Below, one piece after another: positions 23,803 to 32,421 of a stretch of DNA of 64,000 nucleotides (position 1 is the first letter of the stretch; each line of letters begins with the position of its first letter). The stretch is from the NCBI GenBank assembly GCA_965214285.1, contig OZ243946.1, positions 1,674,001-1,738,000 of the forward strand. Reading direction: 5' to 3'. This DNA is from G963422745 sp965214285. GTDB lineage: Bacteria > Actinomycetota > Acidimicrobiia > Acidimicrobiales > Aldehydirespiratoraceae. A program made the position numbers and the translations under genes. Below the pieces are notes generated by a model, which did not search any database, was not told where the DNA came from, and saw nothing but the letters and a program-made list of their open reading frames with translations.

Positions 23803-25587
23803 ATGGATCCCAAGCGCATCCGCAACACCTCGATCATCGCCCACATCGACCACGGCAAGTCCACCCTCGCCGACCGCATGCTGGAGCTCACAGGGGCCGT
23901 CGACGCCCGGACGATGCGCGCCCAGTACCTCGACTCGATGGACCTGGAACGCGAGCGGGGCATCACCATCAAGCTCCAGTCGGTGCGCCTGACCTGGCAG
24001 GACCACGTCGTCAACCTGATCGACACCCCCGGCCACGTGGACTTCGGATACGAGGTGAGCCGCTCGCTGGCGGCGTGCGAGAGCGTGATCCTGGTGGTCG
24101 ACGCCGCTCAGGGCATCGAGGCCCAGACCCTCGCCAACTGCTGCCTGGCCATGGAGAACAACCTCGAGATCGTGGCCTGCGTGAACAAGATCGACCTCGA
24201 TGCGGCCGACCCCGAGCGCTGCGCGGCCGAGATCGAGAAGGTGCTCGGCGTGCCGGCGGGCGACATCCACCGCATCTCGGCCAAGACCGGCGAGGGGGTG
24301 CCAGAGCTGCTCGATGCCGTCATCGAGCGCACGCCCGCCCCGGCAGGCGACCCCGAGGCCCCGCTGCGGGCGCTGATCTTCGACTCGCACTTCGACCAGT
24401 ACCGAGGCGTGGTGTCGTCTGTCCGGGTGGTCGACGGCGTGCTGGCCACAGGCGACAGGCTGCGCTTCATGCAGGCCGGCACCAGCCACGGGGCGGACGA
24501 GATCGGGGTGCGCACACCTGAGAACTCCGTCGTCGAGCGGCTTGGCGCAGGCGAGACCGGCTACCTGATCGCGGGCATCAAGGACGTGGGCGAGGCCCGC
24601 TCGGGCGAGACGGTCACCACAGCCCGCGACGGCGCGCCCGAGCCGCTGCAGGGCTACGCCGAGCCCAAGCCGATGGTCTTCGCCGGGCTCTACCCGATCG
24701 ACGGCGACGAGTTCTCGGACCTGCGCGAGGCCCTCGAGCGGCTGCGCCTCAACGACTCGTCGTTCAGCTACGAGCCCGAGACCTCCGGGGCGCTCGGCTT
24801 CGGGTTCCGCTGCGGCTTTTTGGGCTTGCTGCACATGGAGATCGTCCGCGAGCGCCTGGAGCGCGAGTTCGACCTGTCGCTGATCTCCACGGCGCCGTCG
24901 GTCGAGTACCGCGTGACCCGCACCAACCGCGCCGTCGAGGTGGTGTCGAACCCCTCGGAGATGCCGCCGGCCGGCGAGATCGAGGCCATCGCCGAGCCCT
25001 TCCTGCGTGCGGGGGTGCTGACGCCCGCCGACTACACCGGCACGGTCATGGATCTCTGCCAGCGCCGCCGCGGCGAGCTGCTCGGCATCCAGTACCTGTC
25101 CGCCGAGCGGGTCGAGATCAGCTACCGGCTGCCGCTGGCCGAGGTGGTGGTGGACTTCTTCGACCAGCTCAAGAGCCGCACCCAGGGATATGCCAGCTTC
25201 GACTACGAGCCCGACGGCTACTCCGCCGGCGATCTGGTGAAGGTGGACCTGCTCCTGCAGGGCGAGCCGGTCGACGCTTTCTCCACGATCGTCCACACCG
25301 ACAAGGCCTACGACTACGGGCGCAGGATGTCCGAGAAGCTCCGCGAGCTGATTCCCCGCCAGCAGTTCGAGGTGCCGATCCAGGCGGCCATCGGTGGGCG
25401 CATCATCGCCCGCGAGACGGTGCGGGCCTACCGCAAGGACGTGACCGCCAAGCTCTACGGCGGCGACGTGACCCGCAAGAACAAGCTGCTCAAGAAGCAG
25501 AAGGCGGGCAAGAAGCGCATGAAGTCGATCGGCAGGGTCGACATCCCCCAGGAGGCCTTCGTCAGCGCCCTGCGCCTCGACGACTGA
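23803..25587 (+). CDS. lepA: elongation factor 4 (LepA) GTPase
   Basis: A 594-residue translational GTPase that acts on stalled or mistranslocated ribosomes. The G1 motif AHIDHGKST (residues 13-21), ERERGITIKLQSVRL, DTPGHVDFGYEVSRSL and NKIDLDAADPE are the nucleotide-binding motifs. The LepA-specific C-terminal domain is present (RKNKLLKKQKAGKKRMKSIGRVDIPQEAF). Length is normal. ATG 23803 gives the standard MDPKRIRNTSIIAHIDH start, so the longer frame from 23773 is not used. Heat-shock genes hrcA and dnaJ follow. Confidence 0.97.
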   Translation: MDPKRIRNTSIIAHIDHGKSTLADRMLELTGAVDARTMRAQYLDSMDLERERGITIKLQSVRLTWQDHVVNLIDTPGHVDFGYEVSRSLAACESVILVVDAAQGIEAQTLANCCLAMENNLEIVACVNKIDLDAADPERCAAEIEKVLGVPAGDIHRISAKTGEGVPELLDAVIERTPAPAGDPEAPLRALIFDSHFDQYRGVVSSVRVVDGVLATGDRLRFMQAGTSHGADEIGVRTPENSVVERLGAGETGYLIAGIKDVGEARSGETVTTARDGAPEPLQGYAEPKPMVFAGLYPIDGDEFSDLREALERLRLNDSSFSYEPETSGALGFGFRCGFLGLLHMEIVRERLEREFDLSLISTAPSVEYRVTRTNRAVEVVSNPSEMPPAGEIEAIAEPFLRAGVLTPADYTGTVMDLCQRRRGELLGIQYLSAERVEISYRLPLAEVVVDFFDQLKSRTQGYASFDYEPDGYSAGDLVKVDLLLQGEPVDAFSTIVHTDKAYDYGRRMSEKLRELIPRQQFEVPIQAAIGGRIIARETVRAYRKDVTAKLYGGDVTRKNKLLKKQKAGKKRMKSIGRVDIPQEAFVSALRLDD

Positions 25588-25619
25588 GGGCACGGCGGCC
25601 CACAGCCGGCGCTGCGGCG

Positions 25620-25625
25620 TAGCCT
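25620..25625 (+). promoter_or_regulatory. -10 hexamer TAGCCT before hrcA
   Basis: Ends 7 bases before ATG 25633. No CIRCE inverted repeat (TTAGCACTC-N9-GAGTGCTAA) was seen near it. Confidence 0.45.
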
Positions 25626-25632
25626 GAGCGCC

Positions 25633-26643
25633 ATGCTCGACGACCGCAAAGCCGCCATCCTGGCCGCGGTCGTGCGCGAGCACACCCAGACCGCTCAGCC
25701 GGTCGGCAGCGCCCGCGTCGCCGCCTCGCCGGAGGTCCGCGTGTCGTCGGCCACGGTGCGCAACGAGATGGTCGCCCTCGAGGAAGCCGGCTACCTCGCC
25801 CAGCCCCACACCAGCGCCGGGCGGGTCCCAACCGACAAGGGCTACCGCTTCTTCGTCGACCTGCTGCGCTCGCGTGAGAGCGACGCCGACGCCGCGGCCG
25901 ACATCGACGCCATGGCCCCCCAGACCGTCGGCAACTTCTTCGACGGGGTCCACGGCCAGCTCGAATCGGCGCTGGCGCGCACCAGCGACCTGCTGATCGC
26001 CCTCACCGACTGGACGGCGGTCGTGGTGGCGCCGTCGGCCGATGCGGCCACCGTGCGCTCGGTGCAGCTGACGGACCTCGCCAGCCATGTGGCCATGGTC
26101 GTCGCCGTGCTGTCCAACGGCGTGATCGAGAAGCGGACCATGGAGATCGACGTCGAGCTGACGCCGGGGATCGTGTCCGAGGCCGGCCGGCGCCTGGCCG
26201 AGACGGTGGTCGGCAAGACCCTCGGCGAGCTCGCCGACTCGCTCGACGAGGGAAGCGACGACCCGCTGCTGCTGGCGGCGCTGACGGCGCTGAGCGAAGC
26301 GGCGCGCCTCGTCGAGCTCTACGTGGGCGGCGCATCGCGCCTGGCCTCGGCGTTCGAGGCGACGGACCAGGTGCGCGAGGTGCTGGCCCTGCTAGAGGAG
26401 CAGATCGTGGTGGTGTCGCTGATCCGCGACGTGCTCGACCGCGGCATGCGAGTGGCGATCGGCGCCGAGACCGGCGTCGGCCCGCTGGCGGAGTGCTCGC
26501 TGGTGCTGGCCCCGTACCGTGCCGAGGACCAGACCCAGGGCACCATCGGGGTCCTGGGACCGACCCGCATGGACTACTCGCAGGCGCTCTCGGCTGTGGC
26601 CGTGGTGAGCAACCGCCTGGAGAAAGCCTTGACCGAGGGCTGA
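25633..26643 (+). CDS. hrcA: heat-inducible transcription repressor HrcA
   Basis: A 336-residue repressor of heat-shock genes that binds CIRCE elements. The N-terminal winged helix contains the family pattern QPVGSARVAASPEVRVSSAT, RNEMVALEEAGYLAQPHTSAGR and VPTDKGYRFFVD. The C-terminal part has AIGAETGVGPLAECSLVLAPY, ending GTIGVLGPTRMDYSQALSAV. Length is typical. It is followed 3 bases later by dnaJ, the normal hrcA-dnaJ pair. A CIRCE site is not visible upstream here, so its targets (groES/groEL) are probably elsewhere. Confidence 0.97.
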   Translation: MLDDRKAAILAAVVREHTQTAQPVGSARVAASPEVRVSSATVRNEMVALEEAGYLAQPHTSAGRVPTDKGYRFFVDLLRSRESDADAAADIDAMAPQTVGNFFDGVHGQLESALARTSDLLIALTDWTAVVVAPSADAATVRSVQLTDLASHVAMVVAVLSNGVIEKRTMEIDVELTPGIVSEAGRRLAETVVGKTLGELADSLDEGSDDPLLLAALTALSEAARLVELYVGGASRLASAFEATDQVREVLALLEEQIVVVSLIRDVLDRGMRVAIGAETGVGPLAECSLVLAPYRAEDQTQGTIGVLGPTRMDYSQALSAVAVVSNRLEKALTEG

Positions 26644-26646
26644 GCG

Positions 26647-27759
26647 GTGGCAGCGGATCACTACCAGACCCTGGGCGTCGCCCCGGATGCCACGGACGAG
26701 GAGATCAAGCGGGCCTACAAGAAACTCGCCCGCCTGCACCATCCGGACCTGAACCCCGGCGACGCCGAGTCCGAGATCCGCTTCAAGGAGGTCGGCGCCG
26801 CCTATGAGGTGCTCGCCGACCGCGAGCGCCGTGCCCGCTATGACCGCTTCGGCACCGACGACCCGAGGGCCGCCGACCCCTTCGCCGGCGGCATCGGCGA
26901 CATCTTCGAGGCCTTCTTCGGGTCCGGCTCGGCCTTTGGCGGCTCGGGCTTCGGCGGGTCCCGCAGCGGCCCGCCCCGTGGCGAGGATCTGCAGGCGCAC
27001 GTCGACCTGGACCTCGAGGAGGTGGTGTTCGGCGGCGAGCACGACGTGACGGTGCGCACCGCGGTGCGCTGCGAGGACTGCGACGGCACAGGCGCCGCGG
27101 CCGGCACCGTGCCTGAGACCTGCGCGGAGTGCGGAGGCGCCGGGCAGGTGCGCCGGGTGCGCCAGTCCGTCCTCGGCCAGATGGTCACCGCCGGGGCCTG
27201 CCAGCGCTGCGGCGGCATCGGCCAGGTGATCGACACGCCGTGCGGGGCCTGTGACTCGCAGGGCCGCACCATCGAGACCCGCACCTACTCGGTCGACGTG
27301 CCGCCCGGGGTCGACGACGGCTCCACGCTGCGGCTCTCCGGCCGCGGGGCGGCAGGCCCCCGCGGCGGCAGCCACGGCGACCTCTACGTGAACGTGCGGG
27401 TGCGGCCCCATCCGGTGTTCCACCGCGACGGGCCGGACCTGCGCCACGACCTCTACGTCGCCTACACCCAGGCGGCGCTCGGCGCTCGCATCGACTACGA
27501 GACCCTCGACGGCACCGAGGAGCTGGCGATCCCGCGCGGCACCGAGTCCGGCACCGTGTTCCGGCTGCGCGGGCTGGGGGTGCCGCGGGTGCGCAGCCGC
27601 GGCCGGGGCGACCTGCTGGTGCGCGTCGTGGTCGACGTGGCCGACGATCTCGATCCCGAGCAGGAGACGCTGCTGCGCAAGCTCGCCGAGCTGCGTGGCG
27701 AGGATGTCGCCGAGCCCCCCGAGGGGCTGTTCTCGCGGATCAAGTCGACGTTCTCGTGA
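26647..27759 (+). CDS. dnaJ: chaperone DnaJ (type I Hsp40)
   Basis: A 370-residue co-chaperone stimulating DnaK ATPase. The J domain has the HPD motif (LHHPDLNPG) near residue 31, a glycine/phenylalanine-rich linker (FFGSGSAFGGSGFGG) follows, then four zinc-finger repeats (CEDCDGTG, CAECGGAG, CQRCGGIG, CGACDSQG; the last deviates from the CxxCxGxG consensus), and the C-terminal substrate-binding domains. It starts at GTG 26647, three bases after hrcA, so co-transcription is almost certain. The hrcA-dnaJ-rsmE order is widely conserved. Confidence 0.96.
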   Translation: MAADHYQTLGVAPDATDEEIKRAYKKLARLHHPDLNPGDAESEIRFKEVGAAYEVLADRERRARYDRFGTDDPRAADPFAGGIGDIFEAFFGSGSAFGGSGFGGSRSGPPRGEDLQAHVDLDLEEVVFGGEHDVTVRTAVRCEDCDGTGAAAGTVPETCAECGGAGQVRRVRQSVLGQMVTAGACQRCGGIGQVIDTPCGACDSQGRTIETRTYSVDVPPGVDDGSTLRLSGRGAAGPRGGSHGDLYVNVRVRPHPVFHRDGPDLRHDLYVAYTQAALGARIDYETLDGTEELAIPRGTESGTVFRLRGLGVPRVRSRGRGDLLVRVVVDVADDLDPEQETLLRKLAELRGEDVAEPPEGLFSRIKSTFS

Positions 27760-27781
27760 ACGCGCCCAGGGCAGGGCGAGC

Positions 27782-27835
27782 CGGCGACTGCGCGAGCCGA
27801 GCTGTCGTCTCCGCGAGCCGAGCCGTCGTCTGCGT
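27782..27835. repeat. imperfect short tandem repeats between dnaJ and rsmE
   Basis: The unit CGAGCCGAGC followed by GTCGTCT recurs with small changes in the spacer before rsmE. It has no evident hairpin and probably arose by slippage. Confidence 0.5.
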
Positions 27836-27856
27836 GATCCGGGCGACGGCGTCCAG

Positions 27857-28582
27857 GTGAGCGACAGCAGCGCGCTGCCGGACGGGTCGCACGGCCCCCA
27901 TGTGCTGGTCGCTCGGCTCGACCGCCCTGAGATCGCAGCCGCCGACCGCCATCACGTCGAGCGGGTGCTGCGCCTGCGCCGCGGCGACCCTGCCACCCTC
28001 GGCGACGGGCGAGGCCGCTGGCAGCCGGTCCGCTGGGGCGACCCGCCCGAGCCTGCGGGGGAGCTGCGCCGCGTGGCTGCGCCCGAGCCGCGCCTGGGGA
28101 TCGGCTTCGCTGTGGTCAAGGGCGGCAGCAGCGAGAGCCTGGTGCGCAAGCTGACCGAGCTCGGCATCGACGACATCCGCCCCTTCGAGGCGGCCCGCTC
28201 GGTGGTTCGCTGGGACGACACCAAGGCCCGCCGCCGCCATGAACGGCTCGCCGAGGCGGCGCGTCAGGCGCTGATGCAGTGCCGCCGTGCCTGGCTGCCG
28301 ACGGTGCATCCGCTGACCGGCTTCGCCGAGGTGGCGGCCATGGCCGGCGCCGCCCTGGCCCAGCCGGGCGCCGAGGCGCTGCCTGGGACCCTGGCGCAGC
28401 GGTCCGCGGCACAGCCGGCCGGCGCGCCGACTCTGCTGCTGGTCGGCCCCGAGGGAGGCTGGGATCCGGCCGAGGCCGCCTGCGGCCTGCCGCTGGTGGG
28501 GCTGTCGTCGGCGGTGCTACGCGCCGACACCGCGGCGATCGCCGCAGCAGCCCTGCTGGCCGCAGGGCGCGACCTGCGCTGA
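27857..28582 (+). CDS. rsmE: 16S rRNA (uracil-1498-N3)-methyltransferase
   Basis: A 241-residue SPOUT methyltransferase that modifies U1498 of 16S rRNA. The N-terminal PUA-like part has HHVERVLRLRRGD; the SPOUT domain has GFAVVKGGSSESLVRKLTELG, RRRHERLAEAARQALMQCRR and the SAM-binding knot LLVGPEGGWDPAEA and LSSAVLRADTAAIAA. GTG 27857 is preferred because the stretch upstream is a repetitive spacer. It follows hrcA and dnaJ in the usual order and is convergent with the LysM gene across a strong hairpin. Confidence 0.94.
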   Translation: MSDSSALPDGSHGPHVLVARLDRPEIAAADRHHVERVLRLRRGDPATLGDGRGRWQPVRWGDPPEPAGELRRVAAPEPRLGIGFAVVKGGSSESLVRKLTELGIDDIRPFEAARSVVRWDDTKARRRHERLAEAARQALMQCRRAWLPTVHPLTGFAEVAAMAGAALAQPGAEALPGTLAQRSAAQPAGAPTLLLVGPEGGWDPAEAACGLPLVGLSSAVLRADTAAIAAAALLAAGRDLR

Positions 28583-28607
28583 GCCGGCGGCTGTCCGCGT
28601 TCATGTT

Positions 28608-28651
28608 CCGGCCGGCCCGGGCGCCACGGCTGTGACGCCCAAGCCGGCCGG
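28608..28651. terminator. long two-part hairpin between convergent genes
   Basis: Outer arms CCGGCCGGC (28608-28616) and GCCGGCCGG (28643-28651) are perfect, and an inner GGGCG/CGCCC stem pairs inside. The hairpin is symmetric, so it may terminate both rsmE and the LysM gene. No U tract. Confidence 0.65.
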
Positions 28652-28675
28652 TCCTGGGTTCCCCGCGCCTGCCCC

Positions 28676-29443
28676 TCAGGACGCGGGGAGACTGATCCGG
28701 GTTCCCGGGTGGATCACATCGGGGTTGTCGTCGAGCGCCTGCGAGTTGGCGGCGATGAGCGAGCGCCAGTAGCGCCAGACGTCATCGGTGTCGGCGCTGC
28801 CGGTCCGCTCGGCGACGGTCTCAGCGGCGATGGACCACAGGTGATCCCCGGGCCGCACCGTCCAGACCTCCGCTTCGTCGGCGTCCGCAGCCAGAGCCGA
28901 GGCGCTGTCGTCGGCTTCGGACAGCGGCCTCAGTTCGAAGTCACCCGATGCCGCCTGGCCTGTCGTCGGGCCGAGGTCGCCAGGCACGGCGGCTCTGGCC
29001 GGCCCGGGACCGCCGGGTACGGCCTGGGTGGCGACGGGTCCCATGTCGACGAGCGCAAAGTCCGCAGACGGTGCCTCGGGACCTGCCAACGCGGAAGCGG
29101 TCGAAGCCGCTGCTGCCGTCGGCGCGGCCACGATCCCGGCCACGGCGGCGCCGACCAGCCAGCGGCGCAGCGACGCGGGCAGCCCGCGCAGCAGCCCGTC
29201 GGGCAGGCGCACACGCAACAGCGCGGCGACCGTCGCCAGCGCACCGGTCGCGCTGACGTAGATCGTGGCGGCCAGGACGCCGAGGCGCAGCATCGCCACG
29301 GTCGCGGTCGGCGTGCCCTCGGCGGCCCACCAGTCGAGGAACTCGCCGGGCACAGCCGGCGGGTAGGGAATCGGCATCGCCAAGAACAGCGACGTGGCGA
29401 CAGCCGCCGTCAAGGTGATGGTCAAGGGTCTGATTGGGTTCAT
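28676..29443 (-). CDS. membrane-anchored LysM domain protein
   Basis: A 255-residue protein with an N-terminal hydrophobic region of two to three segments (LTITLTAAVATSLFLAMPI, MLRLGVLAATIYVSATGALATVAALL, and AAVAGIVAAPTAAAA), a variable alanine/glycine/proline-rich linker and a C-terminal LysM motif (WTVRPGDHLWSIAAETVAERTG to NPDVIHPGTRISLPA). LysM binds N-acetylglucosamine-containing glycans, so peptidoglycan attachment is inferred. Its start codon overlaps the stop of the upstream pseudokinase gene by 4 bases, so the two are made together. Such LysM proteins in actinobacteria often accompany regulators of cell-wall growth. Confidence 0.8.
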   Translation of the reverse strand: MNPIRPLTITLTAAVATSLFLAMPIPYPPAVPGEFLDWWAAEGTPTATVAMLRLGVLAATIYVSATGALATVAALLRVRLPDGLLRGLPASLRRWLVGAAVAGIVAAPTAAAASTASALAGPEAPSADFALVDMGPVATQAVPGGPGPARAAVPGDLGPTTGQAASGDFELRPLSEADDSASALAADADEAEVWTVRPGDHLWSIAAETVAERTGSADTDDVWRYWRSLIAANSQALDDNPDVIHPGTRISLPAS

Positions 29444-30738
29444 TGCTCCTCCAGTGTCAGGAGTCGGGATCCGTCGGGGGTGTGTACTCGCAGCCGGTCG
29501 CAGCCGGCGGACTCGTCCACCGCGAGGCGGACGGCGCCGTCGACGACTTCGACGCGATCGGGCCGCAGGGCGCTGCCGTCGCTCGGCCAGCGAGCGAAGA
29601 CGGCGACTTCTGCGGTGGCGGCGCGCAGCACCGCCGGGGTCTCGATGCCGTCACAGGACCAGTCGCCCATGACGACGAGGTCGCCGGGCCTGCCCACGGC
29701 ATAGCGGCGTCCGTTGTGCTCGACCTCAGGCGTGCCCACCGCCACCTCGGGCTGGTCTGTGATCTCCAGGCGATCCGGCCCGGTCACAGCTCCGCCGGCA
29801 CCGGTTGAGGCTGAGCCCGAGAACCCTCCGCCGACGGCATCGCCGGCATCGCCGCTCGGGCCGCCGTTGTCGCCGGCGCCGGCCTGCACAGACACCGCGG
29901 TGTCGGTGCCGCCCCCGGTCAGCGTCACCGCCGCCAGGCCCAGCAGCGCCACCACGCCCGCCCCGGCCAGCACAGCACCGACCCGTCGTCTCGCGCCCGA
30001 TCCCTCGCCCGCTGCGCCCGAGGCCCGGCCCGGCATCGAGGCGGCGAGCCGAGCCCGCAGCGCTGCGCCGGCGGAGCGGGCCTCGTCGCCGGAGGTCTGG
30101 CCGTCGATGCGCCGGCGGCCCGCAGGCTGCCTCGCCCGGGAGCGCCCGGCGAAGCCTCGCAGGCCCGGGGAGCGGCCGCGCCCGGATCGCTGGCCCAGGC
30201 GGTCGAGGCGCAGCGTGGCCGAGCGGGCGTTGAGCTTGCCGGAGCGCAAGTCGCGGCTCACCGATCCGAGAGCCGAGCTCGTGTGCACAGATCCAGTGGC
30301 CGAGAGCTCGCCTGCGAGGTCTGCCAGGGCGGCGAGATCGGCGGCCAGCGCCTCGGGCGTCGCCTCCCCGGAGTCGCCGAACCCGCAGATCACCGAGCGG
30401 CCGTCGCCGCGCACGAGCACATGGCGGCTCTGCAGCGAGCCGTGGGCGATGTCCGCTTCGTGCAGGTCGGCCAGCACCGAGCAGAGCTGGGCGAAGGCGG
30501 CCGTGGCGTCCGCGTCGTCGGGCGGGTGGTCCGCCCAGGACTCGGCGGACACGAAGCCGGTGGCCAGCCGCACCGTCGGCCCGGTCTGCACCTCGACCAG
30601 CTCGACCACGCAGGGATGGCTGATGCGCCCCAGCGTCTCGGCGGCCCTGAGGAGCCGCTCGGCCTCAGCGCTGTGAGCCTCGGCCTCCTGCACGGCCACC
30701 ACGTGGTCGCCGATGCGGGAGATCGTAACGCCACTCAT
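29440..30738 (-). CDS. membrane pseudokinase with extracytoplasmic FG-GAP-like domain
   Basis: A 432-residue protein. Residues 1-130 resemble a Ser/Thr protein kinase, but the glycine loop and VAIK lysine are absent, the HRDLKPxN catalytic loop reads HGSLQSRHVL (99-108) and DFG reads GFGDSG (119-124), so it is very likely catalytically dead. A basic linker leads to one membrane helix (253-273, VGAVLAGAGVVALLGLAAVTL). The external domain contains MGDWSCDGIETPAVLRAAT (357-375), resembling the GDWDGDG-TP repeat of VCBS/FG-GAP proteins. ATG 30738 is chosen; upstream frame is non-homologous. Coupling to the LysM gene suggests a two-part envelope sensor or scaffold, comparable in idea to MviN-regulating pseudokinases. 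Confidence 0.72.
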   Translation of the reverse strand: MSGVTISRIGDHVVAVQEAEAHSAEAERLLRAAETLGRISHPCVVELVEVQTGPTVRLATGFVSAESWADHPPDDADATAAFAQLCSVLADLHEADIAHGSLQSRHVLVRGDGRSVICGFGDSGEATPEALAADLAALADLAGELSATGSVHTSSALGSVSRDLRSGKLNARSATLRLDRLGQRSGRGRSPGLRGFAGRSRARQPAGRRRIDGQTSGDEARSAGAALRARLAASMPGRASGAAGEGSGARRRVGAVLAGAGVVALLGLAAVTLTGGGTDTAVSVQAGAGDNGGPSGDAGDAVGGGFSGSASTGAGGAVTGPDRLEITDQPEVAVGTPEVEHNGRRYAVGRPGDLVVMGDWSCDGIETPAVLRAATAEVAVFARWPSDGSALRPDRVEVVDGAVRLAVDESAGCDRLRVHTPDGSRLLTLEEQ

Positions 30739-30836
30739 GACTGCGAAGGAGCGTCGAATAGATTCATGACATATGAAATAGCACTGAAAATCGACAAATG
30801 CAACCAAAGTGATCTCGGCAATTCGATCTGCGGCGC

Positions 30837-30842
30837 TAGCCT
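30837..30842 (+). promoter_or_regulatory. -10 hexamer TAGCCT before the DUF512 gene
   Basis: Ends 7 bases before ATG 30850 and 112 bases from the divergent pseudokinase start. The intervening sequence 30755-30830 is unusually AT-rich for the window. Confidence 0.45.
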
Positions 30843-30849
30843 GGAGGCC

Positions 30850-32421
30850 ATGTCGTCTCGGAGGGCCCTTCCCACGGTGGTCGCCGTGGACGCAGCGTCG
30901 CCCGCGGCACGGTCCGGTCTGCAGCCCGGCGACGAGATCGTCGCCATCGACGGCGAGATGCCCCGTGACGTGATCCGCTGGCAGCTGCTGACCGACGCCG
31001 CGGACCCCAGCCTGCTGGTCGAGCGGCCCGGCGGGCGGGTCGAGCTGACCGTGGCCAAGGCCGAAGGCGAGCCGCTCGGGGCCGAGGTGCATGCGGCGGT
31101 CTTCGACCGGGTGCAGACCTGTGACAACCACTGCGAGTTCTGCTTCATTCACCAGCTCCCCAAGGGGATGCGGCGCTCGCTGTATCTCAAGGACGACGAC
31201 TACCGGCTGTCGTTCCTCTACGGCAACTTCACCACGCTCACCCGCTTCACCGAGCTCGACTTCGAGCGGGTGATCACCGAGAGGCTCTCGCCGCTGCACG
31301 TCTCGATCCACGCCGCCGATCCGGCGCTGCGGGCGGAGATCCTGCACAACCGGCGGGGCGCGGTGTCGCTGCGCTGGCTGCGCCTGCTGCTCGATCACGG
31401 CATCGAGGTGCACGGCCAGATCGTGGTCTGCCCGGGCCTCAACGACGCCGCGGCGCTAGAGGACACCCTCTGCGGGGTGCTTGAGCGCTTCAGCGAGCTG
31501 CTGACGGTGTGCGTGGTTCCCCTCGGCGTGTCGAGGTTCTCGACGCAGCCGCGGATGCGCCCCCACACCGGCGCCGAGGCCCGCCGGGTGCTGGAGACGG
31601 TGCATCGCTGGCAGGAGGTCTTCCTGCGCGCTCTGGGCCGGCGGGTCGTGTTCGCCGCCGACGAGTACTACCTGGCCGCCGGGATGGGGTTCCCCGATGC
31701 CGAGGCCTACGAGGGTTTCTTGATGCACGAGGACGGGATCGGCATGGCCCGCACCCTCGCCGCCGAGTTCGACAGCGCGGCCCACGGCACCGCCGACGGC
31801 GAGCCGAGCAGGCCGCGGGCGGGCTTCTTCGCCTGGGTCGACGGTGCCCCGGCCGACGGCTACCGGGCGCCAAGGTCGGGCTCGCCGGCTGCCGCGGTCG
31901 CCCAGCCGGGCTGTGTGGCCGTGGACACGCCTGCGGCTGGTCGCGGTGCTGTGAGCGGAGAGCCCGATGCTGTTGTTGTGGACGGTCATGGCGTAGCCGC
32001 GGGCTCGCCTTGCGGGGCCAGAGAGGGCCCAGCCGATGCCGGCAGGGCCGCGCCGGCCGCGCTGGCCGCGCCGGTTAGGGTCGGCCCCGGCCCCGGCGCG
32101 CCGGTCGGGGTGCTGACCGGAACGCTGGGGGCGCAGGTGATCGAGCCGCTCGTGAGGCGCTCCGGGCACCCTGATGCCCGCGTGATCGCCGTCGACAACC
32201 GCTTCTTCGGCGGCAACATCGGCGTCACCGGGCTCATGGTCGGCTCCGACGTCGCCCGGGTGCTCGCCGGCGAGCCCGAGGGCCACCGCTACCTGCTGCC
32301 CGACGTGTGCCTGAGCCGCGGCGTGTTCCTGGACTCGATGACGCCTGCGGATCTGCCCCGCCCGGTCGAGGTGGTGCCCACCGACGGCTTCGCCCTGCAC
32401 CAGGCGCTGCAGCGGCGATGA
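30850..32421 (+). CDS. DUF512 radical-SAM-like iron-sulfur protein with PDZ N-terminus
   Basis: A 523-residue protein. Residues 8-70 are a PDZ-like domain (ASPAARSGLQPGDEIVAIDG). Next is a cysteine cluster C91-x3-C95-x2-C98 in TCDNHCEFCFIHQLPKGMRR, a radical-SAM-type iron-sulfur site, then LYLKDDDYRLSFLYGNFTTL and the DUF512 domain (ADEYYLAAGMGFPDAEAYEGF, GGNIGVTGLMVGSDV). An alanine/glycine-rich insertion of about 75 residues (roughly 335-410) interrupts DUF512. The biochemical role of the family is unsettled. ATG 30850 fits the leaderless pattern. It overlaps der by 4 bases, a conserved pairing that hints at ribosome- or GTP-related function. Confidence 0.9.
   Translation: MSSRRALPTVVAVDAASPAARSGLQPGDEIVAIDGEMPRDVIRWQLLTDAADPSLLVERPGGRVELTVAKAEGEPLGAEVHAAVFDRVQTCDNHCEFCFIHQLPKGMRRSLYLKDDDYRLSFLYGNFTTLTRFTELDFERVITERLSPLHVSIHAADPALRAEILHNRRGAVSLRWLRLLLDHGIEVHGQIVVCPGLNDAAALEDTLCGVLERFSELLTVCVVPLGVSRFSTQPRMRPHTGAEARRVLETVHRWQEVFLRALGRRVVFAADEYYLAAGMGFPDAEAYEGFLMHEDGIGMARTLAAEFDSAAHGTADGEPSRPRAGFFAWVDGAPADGYRAPRSGSPAAAVAQPGCVAVDTPAAGRGAVSGEPDAVVVDGHGVAAGSPCGAREGPADAGRAAPAALAAPVRVGPGPGAPVGVLTGTLGAQVIEPLVRRSGHPDARVIAVDNRFFGGNIGVTGLMVGSDVARVLAGEPEGHRYLLPDVCLSRGVFLDSMTPADLPRPVEVVPTDGFALHQALQRR

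Noticed and set aside
25588..25632. CIRCE element expected before hrcA
   Set aside because: No TTAGCACTC-N9-GAGTGCTAA or close variant is present.
23650..26088. 812-codon minus-strand frame opposite lepA and hrcA
   Set aside because: Shadow of lepA and hrcA; composition is repetitive His/Gly/Val without any domain.
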